Source: Xiphias gladius
Taxonomy: Eukaryota > Chordata > Actinopteri > Istiophoriformes > Xiphiidae
Length of the DNA: 64,000 bases
NCBI RefSeq assembly: GCF_016859285.1
Contig: NC_053416.1
Span: 407,501 to 471,500 of the forward strand
Direction of reading: 5' to 3'
In this document: positions 12,800 through 23,801 of the stretch, in pieces
How the letters are laid out: the number at the start of each line of letters is the position of its first letter
Numbering within the stretch: position 1 is the first letter of the stretch
Made by a program: the position numbers and the translations under genes
Notes under the pieces: generated by a model
The model's input: the letters and a program-made list of their open reading frames with translations, nothing else
Told to the model about the DNA's origin: nothing
Database searches by the model: none

Positions 12800-13260
12800 C
12801 GCATTGGCCCCCCTCTAAAATCCAGACTAGAATTTAAAATATAAAATCCTGCTCCCTGCAGCTACAAAGCCCTTAACGGTCAGGAACCATCTTATCTTCA
12901 AGAGCTCATAGAACCCGTGACCCCAGCGGACACACCGCGCTCCCAGAACGCAGGCCGGCTCGTGGTCGCCAGAGTCTCCAGGAGTAGAACGGAGGCAGAG
13001 CCTGGAGTCGCCAGGCTCCTCTGCTGCGGAAGCATCTTCCAGTTTGGGTCCGGGAGGCAGACGCCGTCTCCAGGCTTAAGAGTCTGCCTAACACCTGTTA
13101 TTGTTTATTGTTATTCTTATTATTATTATCATTTATTATTGTCGTTGTTATCATTGTGAATGAATATTATTATTCTGATTCTCCCTGGGTGCTGCTGTCG
13201 TTGCTGCTGTTATTAACGCCAGAACCTACAAGCGTCAGCGTCGTGAGGGCCATTATGACA
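12800..13260 (+). mobile_element. L2 (Maui-like) LINE 3' fragment, right arm
   Basis: Inverted counterpart of the fragment at 4330-4775, with the same landmarks and the same ATT-rich tail. It differs by a few substitutions and short indels. Confidence 0.75.
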
Positions 13261-13483
13261 GGTAGCGTGACAGTGGTCGAAATCTAGAGTAGGTACAGCT
13301 GTCCCCGCCCCCCTCTCTTTTTTTTCCTGTCCACTGTCACCAAGCGCTTCCCGATGGAGGGATCTGCTGTGTGACCGTGCGTAGTATTTTGTCAGGCCGG
13401 ACCGTGTAAAGTGCGTTGAGATACTGCGTGTGATGATCTGGTGCTATTGTTAGCACGAGTATCTTCTATTGGTGTCTCTCACT

Positions 13484-13487
13484 CACA

Positions 13488-13519
<32 letters not shown>
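13484..13519. repeat. (CA)n microsatellite, right arm
   Basis: Counterpart of the longer TG tract at 4022-4073; the GA part has contracted. Confidence 0.9.
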
Positions 13520-13522
<3 letters not shown>

Positions 13523-13615
13523 CCACTCTGCTGTGCCCGATCTGAGCGTGAAAAGTCGTCCTTTTGCTCAACACCCGTGACGTTGCTGTAAATGTAATGC
13601 GACCCTTTGATAGGA

Positions 13616-13616
<1 letters not shown>

Positions 13617-13662
<46 letters not shown>
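13617..13662. repeat. (GT)n microsatellite, right arm
   Basis: Counterpart of the shorter CA tract at 3889-3914, here about 22 units. Confidence 0.93.
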
Positions 13663-13669
<7 letters not shown>

Positions 13670-13750
13670 TGCGCGGGGCGAGGGGGGAGTGGGGGGAGGT
13701 GTGTGTTGTGTTGTGGGCGGTGGTGGCGGTCTTTTGGTAGAAGCTGTGGT

Positions 13751-13766
13751 GGCTCTTAAAAGAGCC
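13751..13766 (-). terminator. Histone 3' stem-loop of broken H1
   Basis: A perfect GGCTCTTTTAAGAGCC on the minus strand, unchanged from the left-arm H1 although the coding region is damaged. Confidence 0.93.
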
Positions 13767-13802
13767 TTTGGTGCACAGAGTGCAGGTTGCGAAGGGCCGA
13801 GT

Positions 13803-14293
13803 TTACTTCTTGGCCTTGCGGGCTTGGCTTTGCCGCTTTTGGCTTCTTACGAGCCTTGGGCTTGACGGCGGCCTTCTTGGGGCTCTTCTTCTTTTTGACA
13901 GGTTTTGCCACCTTTTGGGAGACTGTTTCTGGCGTGTGCTTTTGCCGTGGTGGCCTTGCGCGGCCGGCTTCTCTTCACCATCTTCTTGGCTGGCTTGGCG
14001 GGGGTGGGCTCTTGAACGAGCTTTGAGCGGAGGCCCCGGTCCCCTGATCTGGGTCACAGGGCGGCCCTTTGGTCACCATCTTCGTGACGGCCGTGTTGAT
14101 GCGCTTGTTGGCCTTCGTCACATCGACGCCCTTGGGCAGCCACATCCTTTTGCGCTCCTTGGACAGCCACGGCGCCGACGATGCCGAGCTTCGGGAGGCT
14201 GGGCCCATCCTTCTTGGGACGGGGAGCGGCTTTCTTTTTCGGGGCCTTGGCCGGGGCTTTGGCCGGGGCAGGTGCTGGAGCCTCTTCTGCCAT
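13803..14293 (-). pseudogene. Broken linker histone H1 (right-arm copy)
   Basis: The first ~40 codons ([16 protein letters not shown] to DGPSLPKL) match the intact H1 at 3143-3733. Then a 3-bp insertion, a 2-bp loss in the AESKE segment and a ~30-bp loss removing [11 protein letters not shown] shift the frame. More short gaps follow through the Lys-rich tail. The stop-to-start span is 491 bp instead of 591. The predicted product (start 14293) would be a truncated peptide in a wrong frame. The TATA, H1 box and 3' stem-loop are intact, so it may still be transcribed. Damage confined to a GC-rich, repetitive coding part could also be an assembly or consensus error. Confidence 0.85.
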
Positions 14294-14357
14294 GTTCGTC
14301 TCTCTGCGGTCTGCTGTGTTCGTCTGAAGGTGTCCGAGCTGAGAGCAGGAGGCGGGA

Positions 14358-14441
14358 CTTATAAAGCACATGAGAACCGTGGAGAGTCAACCCGCACCGC
14401 CGCTCCGCTGCCCTGCTGAAATGTGGCGACACTTTGTGTTT
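14358..14441 (-). promoter_or_regulatory. Promoter of the broken H1
   Basis: CTTATAAA (14358-14365, read here on plus) is the TATA element, and AAACACAAA on the minus strand (14433-14441) is the H1 box. Both are unchanged from the left arm. Confidence 0.82.
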
Positions 14442-14887
14442 TCTCCCCCGCATTTTGCCCGAAAAATCCACACAAAACGGGGGTTTTGGGGCACGACTGT
14501 TGTCGCGGCAGCGAGGAAACACTCCCCGCTTCAGGCTGAGGCCGTGTTCCGCGGCGACGGCTCGCTTATTTGGCTCCGGGAGGCTTCAAACCTCTCTGAT
14601 ACACGGTCACTTTGTACAACTCGCGGCGACTTTTCCTCACATTTCGCCTCATAAAGCCACCAAAAGTCGCCCGTATCGCGTGTGGCGGCGGCGGCCCGGG
14701 AAGCAGAGGCATTCGACGCCGGGATGACGCCGAAATCGCCGCAGGTGTGGGGTTTATTCGGCTTTAATCACAGAACTTTTCTGTGGAGGCAAACACACGG
14801 ACGCTGACTCCAAGCGGTTACTCCTGTCGCGGAGGGAGCCGCTGGAATACACTTCCCCTTCCCATCGAACGGCACATTTAACGTGAA

Positions 14888-16089
14888 CTGGATTAAAAAT
14901 ACGTTTTAATAGTATAGTAATAATTAGAATGGCGATAACAGTGAGGTGGCTTTTCTCTCTGTGGCGGAAAAGGGGCATGAGGGCGAAAACAATGTGAGCT
15001 GCGGTTCGGGTGGAAACCTATGGAAGCCCGTTGCAGTTCGCTACGTTTCTTGTCACAACCAGAGACTTTCATCGCTTTAGTTCATTTTCGGGTCGTTTCA
15101 CACGTTACACATAAATAAATATACGCACGCGTGTGTGTGTGTGTGTGTGTGGATGCAGACATTCACCTGGGGCACAATTACAACTGTAAACATTGAGAAC
15201 ATGCTGCTGAATCGTCAGAATGTCATTTTTAAAGAAGAAATGCCACAAACTGAATCCCAGTTTAAATGGAACTACCTACCTAAGTGGTAAGATATCACTA
15301 GGTATAGATTATATTTTATTTTTATTTATTGATTTAAAGAAAGAATGAAATAGACAAATATATCAGTCTCTATCCAAATACTGGCCTCGTCTTGGAGGCA
15401 GCACGACTTAGTCTTCCGCTGACAGGTCGCTCCTCGTAGTAAAGTTTGTTTTCTTTTTCCACAAAGGTTCAAAATGAAGCCAGACCCCGTTTGAATTATG
15501 AAGTAAAGGAACAGAGCGTGAAGACAATTGGTCTGCGAGAGATCCGGATTCATCAGCGGTGAAAACGAGAGCAAACAGCGCCCCCTGGTGACAGGCAACG
15601 CTATCGAGTCTGAGATCAAAGTCCCATTTACATCCCACAACCCAGTCAGTGTAACGAGAGTACAAGCAGGGACTCGAACCTCTGTGATCCTCTTTCAGAG
15701 AACTAGTCGTGTCTTATTTCACACTGGGACCCTCGGTGTCTTCTTTGAATCCAGATTGTGACTTAGCCTTAGGTGTTTAGCGGCTATAACGCTAACCACC
15801 AATAGACGAACTGTTTGATAACGAACTGCCTTTATTAAGTTACTTACATGGAGAAACTCAATATTCAGCTCATTGAACACTTTCATTTGGCGTCTTCTGT
15901 AACCAGCAACGCGCTGGAAAGATGGAAACGTAGCCATTTTTAGGAGTCGTTCCCGTTGCTTTAGTCAGAACACTCGGAGAGTCAGCATTTATTGAGATTG
16001 AGATAAATGTACAAACGGGGAACCAAAGAACAGCGGTCGCGCCACTGCGGCTACATAGAGAACTTGAGCTCTTAGTGAGGGAGGTGTGT
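14888..16089. other. Intergenic DNA between H1 relic and H2B
   Basis: AT-rich sequence with a short (GT)10 tract at 15131-15150. Several ORFs of 70-105 codons are present, none resembling a known protein. No RNA gene was seen. Confidence 0.5.
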
Positions 16090-16105
16090 GGCCCTGAAAA
16101 GGACC
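16090..16105 (-). terminator. Histone 3' stem-loop of H2B
   Basis: GGTCCTTTTCAGGGCC on the minus strand, a 6-bp stem with one U-G wobble and the TTTC loop variant, 25 nt after the stop. Confidence 0.9.
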
Positions 16106-16130
16106 GTTATGTTGCTGGAGGACAGCGGGT

Positions 16131-16499
16131 TTACTTGGAGCTGGTGTACTTTGTCACAGCCTTGGTGCCCTCGGACACGGCGTGCTTGGCCAGCTCGCCG
16201 GGCAGCAGGAGACGGACGGCGGTCTGGATCTCCCTGGAGGTGATGGTGGAGCGCTTGTTGTAGTGGGCCAGGCGGGAGGCCTCGCCGGCGATGCGCTCGA
16301 AGATGTCGCCCACGAAGGAGTTCATGATCTGCATGGCCTTGGAGGAGATGCCGGTGTCGGGGTGGACCTGCTTCAGGACCTTGTACACGTAGATGGCGTA
16401 GCTCTCCCTCCTGGGCTTTCTCTTCTTCTTGCCGCTCTTGGTGGCCTTAGACACGGCTTTCTTAGAGCCTTTTTTCGGAGCCTTCACGGGGTCGGGCAT
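16131..16499 (-). CDS. h2b: Histone H2B
   Basis: Encodes 122 aa, slightly shorter than mammalian H2B (126 with Met) because the N-tail is short ([16 protein letters not shown]). The histone fold is complete ([20 protein letters not shown] to [18 protein letters not shown]), and the C-terminus has the ubiquitinated Lys in AVTKYTSSK. In helix 2 it reads [16 protein letters not shown], where mammals have KAMGIMNSFVNDIFER. It dimerises with H2A. No intron. The upstream region has an H2B-type octamer and TATA-like box. It is not head-to-head with H2A, unlike most vertebrate H2B genes. Confidence 0.98.
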   Translation of the reverse strand: MPDPVKAPKKGSKKAVSKATKSGKKKRKPRRESYAIYVYKVLKQVHPDTGISSKAMQIMNSFVGDIFERIAGEASRLAHYNKRSTITSREIQTAVRLLLPGELAKHAVSEGTKAVTKYTSSK

Positions 16500-16551
16500 T
16501 TTAACTTCCGTACGTTTCTTCTAAACCGAATAACACGACTCACTGCGGAAC

Positions 16552-16608
16552 CTTCTATTTATGTTCCACTATGCAAATGTCAGTGTGTTGTTGCTCGCAC
16601 ACGATTGG
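16552..16608 (-). promoter_or_regulatory. H2B promoter with octamer ATTTGCAT
   Basis: On the minus strand: a CCAAT box (16604-16608), the Oct-1 octamer ATTTGCAT (16571-16578), which is the S-phase element specific to H2B genes, and a TATA-like CATAAATAGA (16553-16562). Confidence 0.88.
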
Positions 16609-16914
16609 CTAGTTTGTGGTAACTAAGACTGAGCATGCGTCACACAAAGCAGCCGTTGTAGACTTGAATTATTATTAATGAAACTTTAAACTAAGTAAAC
16701 GCTAAGGAAACAAGTTATAATAAAATCCGGTATGTTGGTTAAAACTAACCGGTTTTGGGGACAATACCGGAGAAACCAGCGGGCACAATGATACCCAGTT
16801 CTTTCCATCCTAAAAGTGAAAGTAGAAATAAAGCCCACACGGTCCTTCTCCCTCAGGAGGACTCAGAATCTTTTATAGACTGTATTTAATTCGTACAAAA
16901 TAACCCACATGCTG

Positions 16915-17200
16915 TGTGTTGGCCAACCTACATCGGTTACCCGTAAAAGGCAGAATTTATTTTAGTTACCTATACAGCACTGCACCCACTGGCCCCACTA
17001 TGCCTGAGATACTCTCCTACTGACCAATGTTTTCTGAAATCTGGCCCTAAAACCGGTGGTCACGGTGCTTTTGCAGTTTGTGTCAGTTTGATTTTTTAAA
17101 TTATTTCCTGGTTTTTCATCTTTGTATTTTTCTGCACTGTACAGCACCTTGTAACTCTGGTTTCAAAAGGTGCTTTTTATAAGTAGTTTGTTATAAAATA
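16915..17200 (+). mobile_element. LINE 3'-end fragment
   Basis: Decayed reverse transcriptase C-terminal codons (LHRLPVKGRIYF, then GGHGAF) are followed by a 3' UTR-like end (GCACTGTACAGCACCTTGTA, AAAGGTGCTTTTTATAAGTA) typical of fish L2-group LINEs. It is heavily truncated. Confidence 0.6.
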
Positions 17201-17616
17201 TTGTTTTTAATGTGTTTCAATTGATCATGTGCTTTTCAAGCCTTTGTAAGTGTTAATGAGACAGGTTCCGTTTAGATACCGGGTCCGACAGACAAAGAAA
17301 TGTGACAAACTTTTTCCCCACAGTACCATTGTTAGTGCTTCACTTATTACTGTTGCTCTTTGGCTAATTATACAATATTGCATCCATTATCCAACGGCTC
17401 GGTTCCTTTCCACAGTCAGAATGAAATGAGAAAAACAAACAAGATCTACGCCCCATAGAAAGACGTTGGTAGTGGGGAAATCCCAACGTCGCCCTGACTC
17501 ATGATAATGAGCACAGCGCCACCACACGGTCAGTTCAACAAGGAAAGTAATAACGAATCAGGACCCGGGGTCCAGGTAACGTCCGGAATCAGAGTCGCTC
17601 TGAAAGTGAAGTGGGC

Positions 17617-17632
17617 GGCTCTTAAAAGAGCC
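17617..17632 (-). terminator. Histone 3' stem-loop of H4
   Basis: GGCTCTTTTAAGAGCC on the minus strand, 34 nt after the H4 stop. Confidence 0.95.
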
Positions 17633-17666
17633 TTTGTGTTTTCGTTTCCGCGGGTCAGGATCAGGT

Positions 17667-18005
<339 letters not shown>

Positions 18006-18023
18006 TCAGACGCGCTTCTCGAC

Positions 18024-18080
18024 ATTTAAACAGTTTCTGCGGACGTAAAAGAAGTACGAGCTTCGCTGGGCGGAGCCAAA
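18024..18080 (-). promoter_or_regulatory. H4 promoter
   Basis: TTTAAAT (18024-18030) serves as TATA on the minus strand. A GTCCG motif lies just upstream, like the core of the H4-specific element, followed by a GC box (GGGCGG on plus, 18068-18073). Confidence 0.65.
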
Positions 18081-18479
18081 CGCAGCAGCCGCTCCTACAA
18101 ATTTTTCCCTGAACATGGTTAAAAACTAAGGCTAACCAACAGTCACCAGACCGTCTCTGGATTGAAGCATCAAACTGTCAAAGTACTAACATGAATAAAC
18201 ACGTTTTACGCAAACAGCACATGACCGAATCTATACACACAGAGCTGCAGTGGATACTTCCTCCAGCACGTTAATGTTCACATTACATTCCAGACCAGAT
18301 CCAATCCGGATCCTCGTCCCTGGATTTTAAGTGGATCTCAGTGCTTCAGCTCAGAGTGAAGCTTGGCTTTGGTGTGAAAATGGAGGAAGTTAAAATGTTT
18401 CTGCGGATCCGATGGAAACATGCTGACGCCAACGTACCGGTCTGTTGAGGAACCGACACGACGACAGAAAAACTAAGTC

Positions 18480-18890
18480 CATGTAAAAGTGAATCAGGTG
18501 ACATGTTGTGATGTAGCTACGGGTTCTGCTCTTCTCTCTGAGCTCTGTGTCTTTAAGCCTGTTTCTGTTTCCATTCAGTCAAACCTTTTTTATTATTAAA
18601 ACCTTTATTATTAAAACCTTTATTAAAAGGAACAAGGCGCCTTTTAGTGAAATCTTGTCCGTCTTCAGTTCCATCTCCAGCACAGGTCGGGTCATGGTTA
18701 GCCTAGCTTAGCACAAAGACTGGAGGCAGGGGGAAACTCTTAGACAAAAAACATCTGGACTCAATCTTATTGTCCTTGCATCGAAGAAAACAAAACATGG
18801 ATCAGAAGCTTTGACATTTCACAAAAATATTTTACTGGGTTGGAAGGAACCTGAATATTTAAAAAATGTGCTGCTCTGTCATTTATAAAA
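18480..18890. repeat. Shuffled dispersed repeat, modules A and B
   Basis: Module A (18500-18740, GTGATGTAGCTACGGGTTCT to TTAGCCTAGCTTAGCACAAA) recurs at 21690-21920. Module B (18757-18895, ACTCAATCTTATTGTCCTTG to TGCTGCTCTGTCATTTATAA) recurs at 20655-20850. Both repeats keep the same orientation but the copies are no longer adjacent. Confidence 0.8.
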
Positions 18891-19120
18891 AGGTAACTAC
18901 AGGTATCAGGAAGTGTAAAAAAGGACGTAGTTGGGACTGATGTCATGTTACTTGTACTTATGGTTTGATTCTATTTTATCAGAGCTCTGAGATCGTCTAT
19001 AAGCCGCTGGTGTTTTGTGGTAGAGCTGGTCTGGGTTCAGTAACTGAGTCTATCGCGGTTCGTTGGTAGACTTCCAACATAAGAGGCGATTCGGATCCTG
19101 CTCTTTACTGAGTGTTGTAT

Positions 19121-19136
19121 GGCTCTTAAAAGAGCC
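19121..19136 (-). terminator. Histone 3' stem-loop of H2A
   Basis: GGCTCTTTTAAGAGCC on the minus strand, 28 nt after the stop. A purine-rich GTAAAGAG lies downstream (19101-19108). Confidence 0.95.
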
Positions 19137-19164
19137 GTTGTTTGTTGAGGCCGGTCCCGTGTCT

Positions 19165-19578
<414 letters not shown>

Positions 19579-19612
19579 TCAAGCGAAAGTAGTGAAGAAT
19601 GCCGCTAAGGGG

Positions 19613-19675
19613 CTTTATGTAGCGACACTGCTGCTCGCTCATTGGTCACATTGAGCGTAACTAAGATCGCCCAAT
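19613..19675 (-). promoter_or_regulatory. H2A promoter
   Basis: ACATAAAG (19613-19620) is a TATA-like box on the minus strand, and CCAAT (19641-19645) lies upstream. A CCAAT on the plus strand (19671-19675) followed by a TATA-like ATAACGTATAAG near 19700 faces outward, as in a divergent H2A-H2B promoter, but no H2B follows it. Confidence 0.7.
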
Positions 19676-20029
19676 CAGAAACGAGAGGGCTTTTCAGCGC
19701 TATAACGTATAAGATTTTCAAAATAAAACGTGGCAGATAAAACCCAAAGAGGACTGAAGAGGAGACACAAATTCATAAATGTATGAATAAATAAATGCTG
19801 TAATAAATAAAAGCTCAAATGGATAAATAAAAAGTAAATGCATAATTAATTGAATAAATAAATACTGGTAAATATTCAGCAAAAAAGAACATATTTAATT
19901 CCACAGTGAGGCTACTCATTACAGCAACAGAAACACAGAATTAAATAAAAGCAGATTGAAGAAATGTAGAAACAAGGACAAGTATTTATTTATTTTACTA
20001 TAAATAACCAAGATTTTTTGGATAAATAT

Positions 20030-20156
20030 GAAAAACTTTCAAGAAGTTTGTCCGATTCACATTTTCAGCTTTCGATCCATCCTGAAGTTGGATTTATTAG
20101 ATAGTAGAGCCATCGATATATCACAGTATGACACACCCACTAGTGAAGCTATAGAG

Positions 20157-20189
<33 letters not shown>

Positions 20190-20190
20190 T
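20030..20190. repeat. Dispersed repeat module C, copy 1
   Basis: AAGAAGTTTGTCCGATTCAC through GAAGCTATAGAGAGTAACAC and into a CA tract; repeated with few changes at 21960-22107. Confidence 0.85.
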
Positions 20191-20649
20191 CTTACTGTGG
20201 AGGCACATCACTGTGTTACTGTCACTACATGTATCATTGCCAATTATGCGCTTATTTTCTTGATTTCATAAGGTCACACACACAAGTGATTATGCAAACA
20301 TGCAATCACTAACCAAGCTCTGTCTCAACTGTCCCAATCACGTGCCGTGGTCATAATTAGGAGGCTCAAACAAAGACATGTGGCTGAGAAGAGGATGAGA
20401 GGCCTGGGAACTGTGTAAATATCGGCTGGAGGGGAGTGACGCTGCAAAGATCTCGCTTGGCTCGTACTTGTTGTCAGTAAAACCAGCGTGGAATGAATTC
20501 CCTCAGGCTCTGTGATCCGTTTATTGAAGTGTCTCTAAAAAGCTTGTCAGTATACGTGACGTACCTCACCTACAAGTTTTTTTGTTTTGTGTTCACGTAA
20601 AATAGTAAATGGCTGAAGCCTTGAACAAGGAGAAAGAATCCACCAGAGA

Positions 20650-20860
20650 TTAGACTCAATCTTATTGTCGTTGCATCAAGTGATCACGATAATAATAGTG
20701 ACAATAATTATATAAGGTTTGATGATAAACATAAAAGTCAAAAAGTAAGACACTGATCAGAAGCTTTGACATTTCAAAAATCTTAAGATTTTACCAGGTT
20801 GGTAGGAACCTGAATATTTAAAATGCGCTGCTCTGTCATTTATAATAACCGAGATCTTTT
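20650..20860. repeat. Dispersed repeat module B, copy 2
   Basis: Same start and end as 18757-18895, but with ~60 bp of extra AT-rich sequence inside. Confidence 0.75.
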
Positions 20861-21092
20861 AAATGCAATCATTCAATTAAATAATGCATTAAATTGTTTG
20901 CAAAAATACAGCTTTTGTTTATTCAGTGATTAAGATATTTTAGTCTTTCTTTTTCATATTTATTTCAGCATTCATTTATATATTAATTATAGATAATAAC
21001 ACTTTACATGAATTCAGTAGTAAACAGAGATTTGATTTCTTAAATTAAGATTCTCAGTAGAAGGATACATGAAATAGTAACTCCTGTGTAGT

Positions 21093-21118
21093 TATATATA
21101 TATATATATATATATATA
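21093..21118. repeat. (TA)n microsatellite
   Basis: Thirteen TA units in an AT-rich context. Confidence 0.95.
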
Positions 21119-21419
21119 GTGGTATTAATACAATTTTTGTAATTGTATAATGTTGTAGTTGTTATTACAGATCCTTTAGATTTTTTAATGTCTGTAACTG
21201 TTGTTTGTGTTATGAAGTGGATGAAACCACAAACTACATTCTTAAAAAACAACCCTTTATCTGAGCGAACAAATAAAACAACTAAAGTATTATCAACAAA
21301 AACTGACTGGATGGCAAATGTTACTTAAACAGGCCAAAACAGTCACTTTGTTGGGGACTATTTTCAGCGGCGGATTAATCCACGTTTGGTGATGTAGTGA
21401 GTGTTTGTGGCAGCAGGAC

Positions 21420-21420
<1 letters not shown>

Positions 21421-21468
<48 letters not shown>
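21421..21468. repeat. (GT)n microsatellite
   Basis: About 24 uninterrupted GT units. Confidence 0.97.
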
Positions 21469-21471
<3 letters not shown>

Positions 21472-21607
21472 ACTGAGTCTAAATAAACTACCCAGTGTGT
21501 GTGGATGGTGATTCAGGAACACGTGTGTGACTCACTGATGTGTTTTAATAGTTCCTGGAAACAGTGGAGCTCTGTGGCTCAGAGAAAGCAGATATTTGAG
21601 GGTTTGG

Positions 21608-21642
<35 letters not shown>

Positions 21643-21689
21643 CCTTGTTATGTGGGGACAGTCACAGTGACTTCCTGTGATTTAAATCC

Positions 21690-22107
21690 CGTGACCTGTT
21701 GTGATGTAGCTACGGGTTCTGCTCTTCTCTCTGAGCTCTGTGTCTTTAACCCTGTTTCTGTTTCCATTCATTCAAACCTTTATTATTAAAACCTTTATTA
21801 AAAGGAACAAGGTGAATTTTAGTGAAATCTTGTCCGTCTTCAGTTCCATCTCCAGCACAGGTCGGGGTCATGTTAGCCTAGCTTAGCACAAAGACTGGAA
21901 GCAGGGGGAAACTCTTAGCCTAGCTCCATCAAAAGAGAAAACAGACAAACATCTGTACAACTTCCAAGAAGTTTGTCCGATTCACATTTTCAGCTTTCGA
22001 TCCATCCTGAAGTTGGATTTATTAGATAGTGGAGCCATCGATATATCACAGTATGACACATCCACGAGTGAAGCTATAGAGAGTAACACACACACACACA
22101 CACACAC
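21690..22107. repeat. Dispersed repeat modules A and C, second copies
   Basis: Module A (21690-21920) runs almost directly into module C (21960-22107), an order not found at their other copies. Confidence 0.8.
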
Positions 22108-23423
22108 CGGATGTTACAACAGCTGCAGGAAGTCACAGGTGAAATATTTATGACTGTGTGAAGTTGAACAGATTTTCACAATAAGCTCAGGAAATAAAAA
22201 CAGTGTTCACACCGAGCAGCAGCTGCAGTTCCTCCAACGTCCACCAGGTGCTGCTGTGATCAAACTGTATTAAAGTGAATGTGAAAACAGTCAGTGAAGC
22301 TCTTTCACAATAAGAGTCCTGTTTGATCACTGAGAGGAGAAAAAAAAGAGGAAAGAAGACATTTATTTTGTTTAGCAGTAATTCTGTTTGTTTGAGCTAA
22401 CGATCAAGCTAAAATTTAGCTGGCAACCAAACGTTAGTTAACTGCTGTTGCTATTTAAAGTTTCTTAGCTTGTTAGCTCACTCGCAAACAAGCAGTGACA
22501 GTTTGATGATAGTAAAACAATGTTTGTAATCAACTTTCAAATTGACTTTACATTTTTACCTTTTTTTAAATTAAAGTTTACTTTCCTGTTGAGTTTTTTG
22601 GATTTTTGTTCCCCTGACTTTTAAATTAATTTGAATTTTATGAACTTATTTCTTTTTTCTTTAGCATTTTAGCAAAAGAAGGAACAGTTAAGATAATTTT
22701 ACTTTTTAAATTTCCATATTAGGTTTATGGTTATACTCTTTTTATGTTTAGTTTCATGATAACCTTAGGAACTTATTTCAGGATAGTTTTAATAATTAAG
22801 AAAGGAATTTAAATCACTATAAGTACATATATAATAAATATAATGTTTATCTTACTTGTAAAGGAATTTTTGAAATGAGTTTTATTGTGATACTTTATGA
22901 CTTTAGTTATTTTATTTCCCCAACTCTTTCTGATGAATTTTAATTGTAGACTTGATTTCAGGATTGTAAAGATGTCAGATTTCTATTTAAGCCTGTTTTC
23001 AACATTGTATCAGTTTGAATGACTCTTTTTAATGGTTTATTGTTGTCAAATTCACGTTAAAGTTGTTGTTTGGAAAAAGGTTTGTAGTTTTAGTCAATCG
23101 TGTGATCTGTGGAGGTAAGAGCTCGATTGAGAGCCGTGGATGGTCCTGATCTGTAGGAACTATCAGGTGATAGAAAAGTCTTTAAACTGCTGGATCAGAA
23201 CCCTACGGGACGTAGAGTGGTCAGCTGATCCAGGTGAGGAGTTCCGCCATGTTTCCCAGGTGTGTTATCAAGGCTGAGCAGGAGGCGGGAACAGTCAAAA
23301 CCTCCTGACAGGTACGGTCAGCACTCCTGAGTGGACAGAGCGTCTGGTGATGTCGGCGGAGACACCTGTGCGTTCTTCCTGAGGCAACAGGTGTGTCAGT
23401 CAGTGCTCCACCTTCCCGCTCCG

Positions 23424-23801
23424 TCACAGTTTAGACGGCAGCGTTCCCCCGGCGGCTCCGCGCCGCTCCTCTTCTTTTCCATTTACGCTTCGTCCGTTCA
23501 TTACCGCCCCGCGCCCCGCGCCCAGCGCCGACCCAGCATCCTTAGCGCGCGGGGACACCAGGCCCGGCCGCCCCCCGGCCGACCCGGGCAGGAGGTCCCG
23601 GTTGGAGGAGGAGGAAGGCCAGGGCGGGGGTCGGAGTCTGGAGGCGACACAGCGAGGGCTGGGGCTGATGGAGGACAGCGTCTGCTGGCTGCCGTTCAGG
23701 TAGGACGAGGTGTTGGAGCCCTGATGGCAGCGGTAGTTGTAGTACGCCTGCCAGCCCTGACGCTTCCTCTTCCAGCGACAGCGCAGGATCCGGATGAAGG
23801 C
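23424..23801 (-). CDS. adra1b-like: Receptor exon 5 (C-tail)
   Basis: Codes residues 356-480: [17 protein letters not shown], a basic juxtamembrane segment with a possible palmitoylated Cys, then a Ser-rich tail ending GGTLPSKL. The acceptor is TGTCCCCAG. The tail is shorter than that of human ADRA1B. Confidence 0.9.
   Translation of the reverse strand, partial: AFIRILRCRWKRKRQGWQAYYNYRCHQGSNTSSYLNGSQQTLSSISPSPRCVASRLRPPPWPSSSSNRDLLPGSAGGRPGLVSPRAKDAGSALGAGRGAVMNGRSVNGKEEERRGAAGGTLPSKL

Larger units (their letters stand above)
19740..23423. other. Repeat-rich intergenic DNA between histones and adrenergic receptor
   Basis: AT-rich DNA with TAAATAAA-rich sequence (19770-19870), shuffled dispersed repeats and several (CA)n tracts (20161-20189, 21611-21640, 22086-22107). 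From 22330 to 23100 it is very AT-rich with nothing recognised. The receptor 3' UTR probably lies near its right end. Confidence 0.6.
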
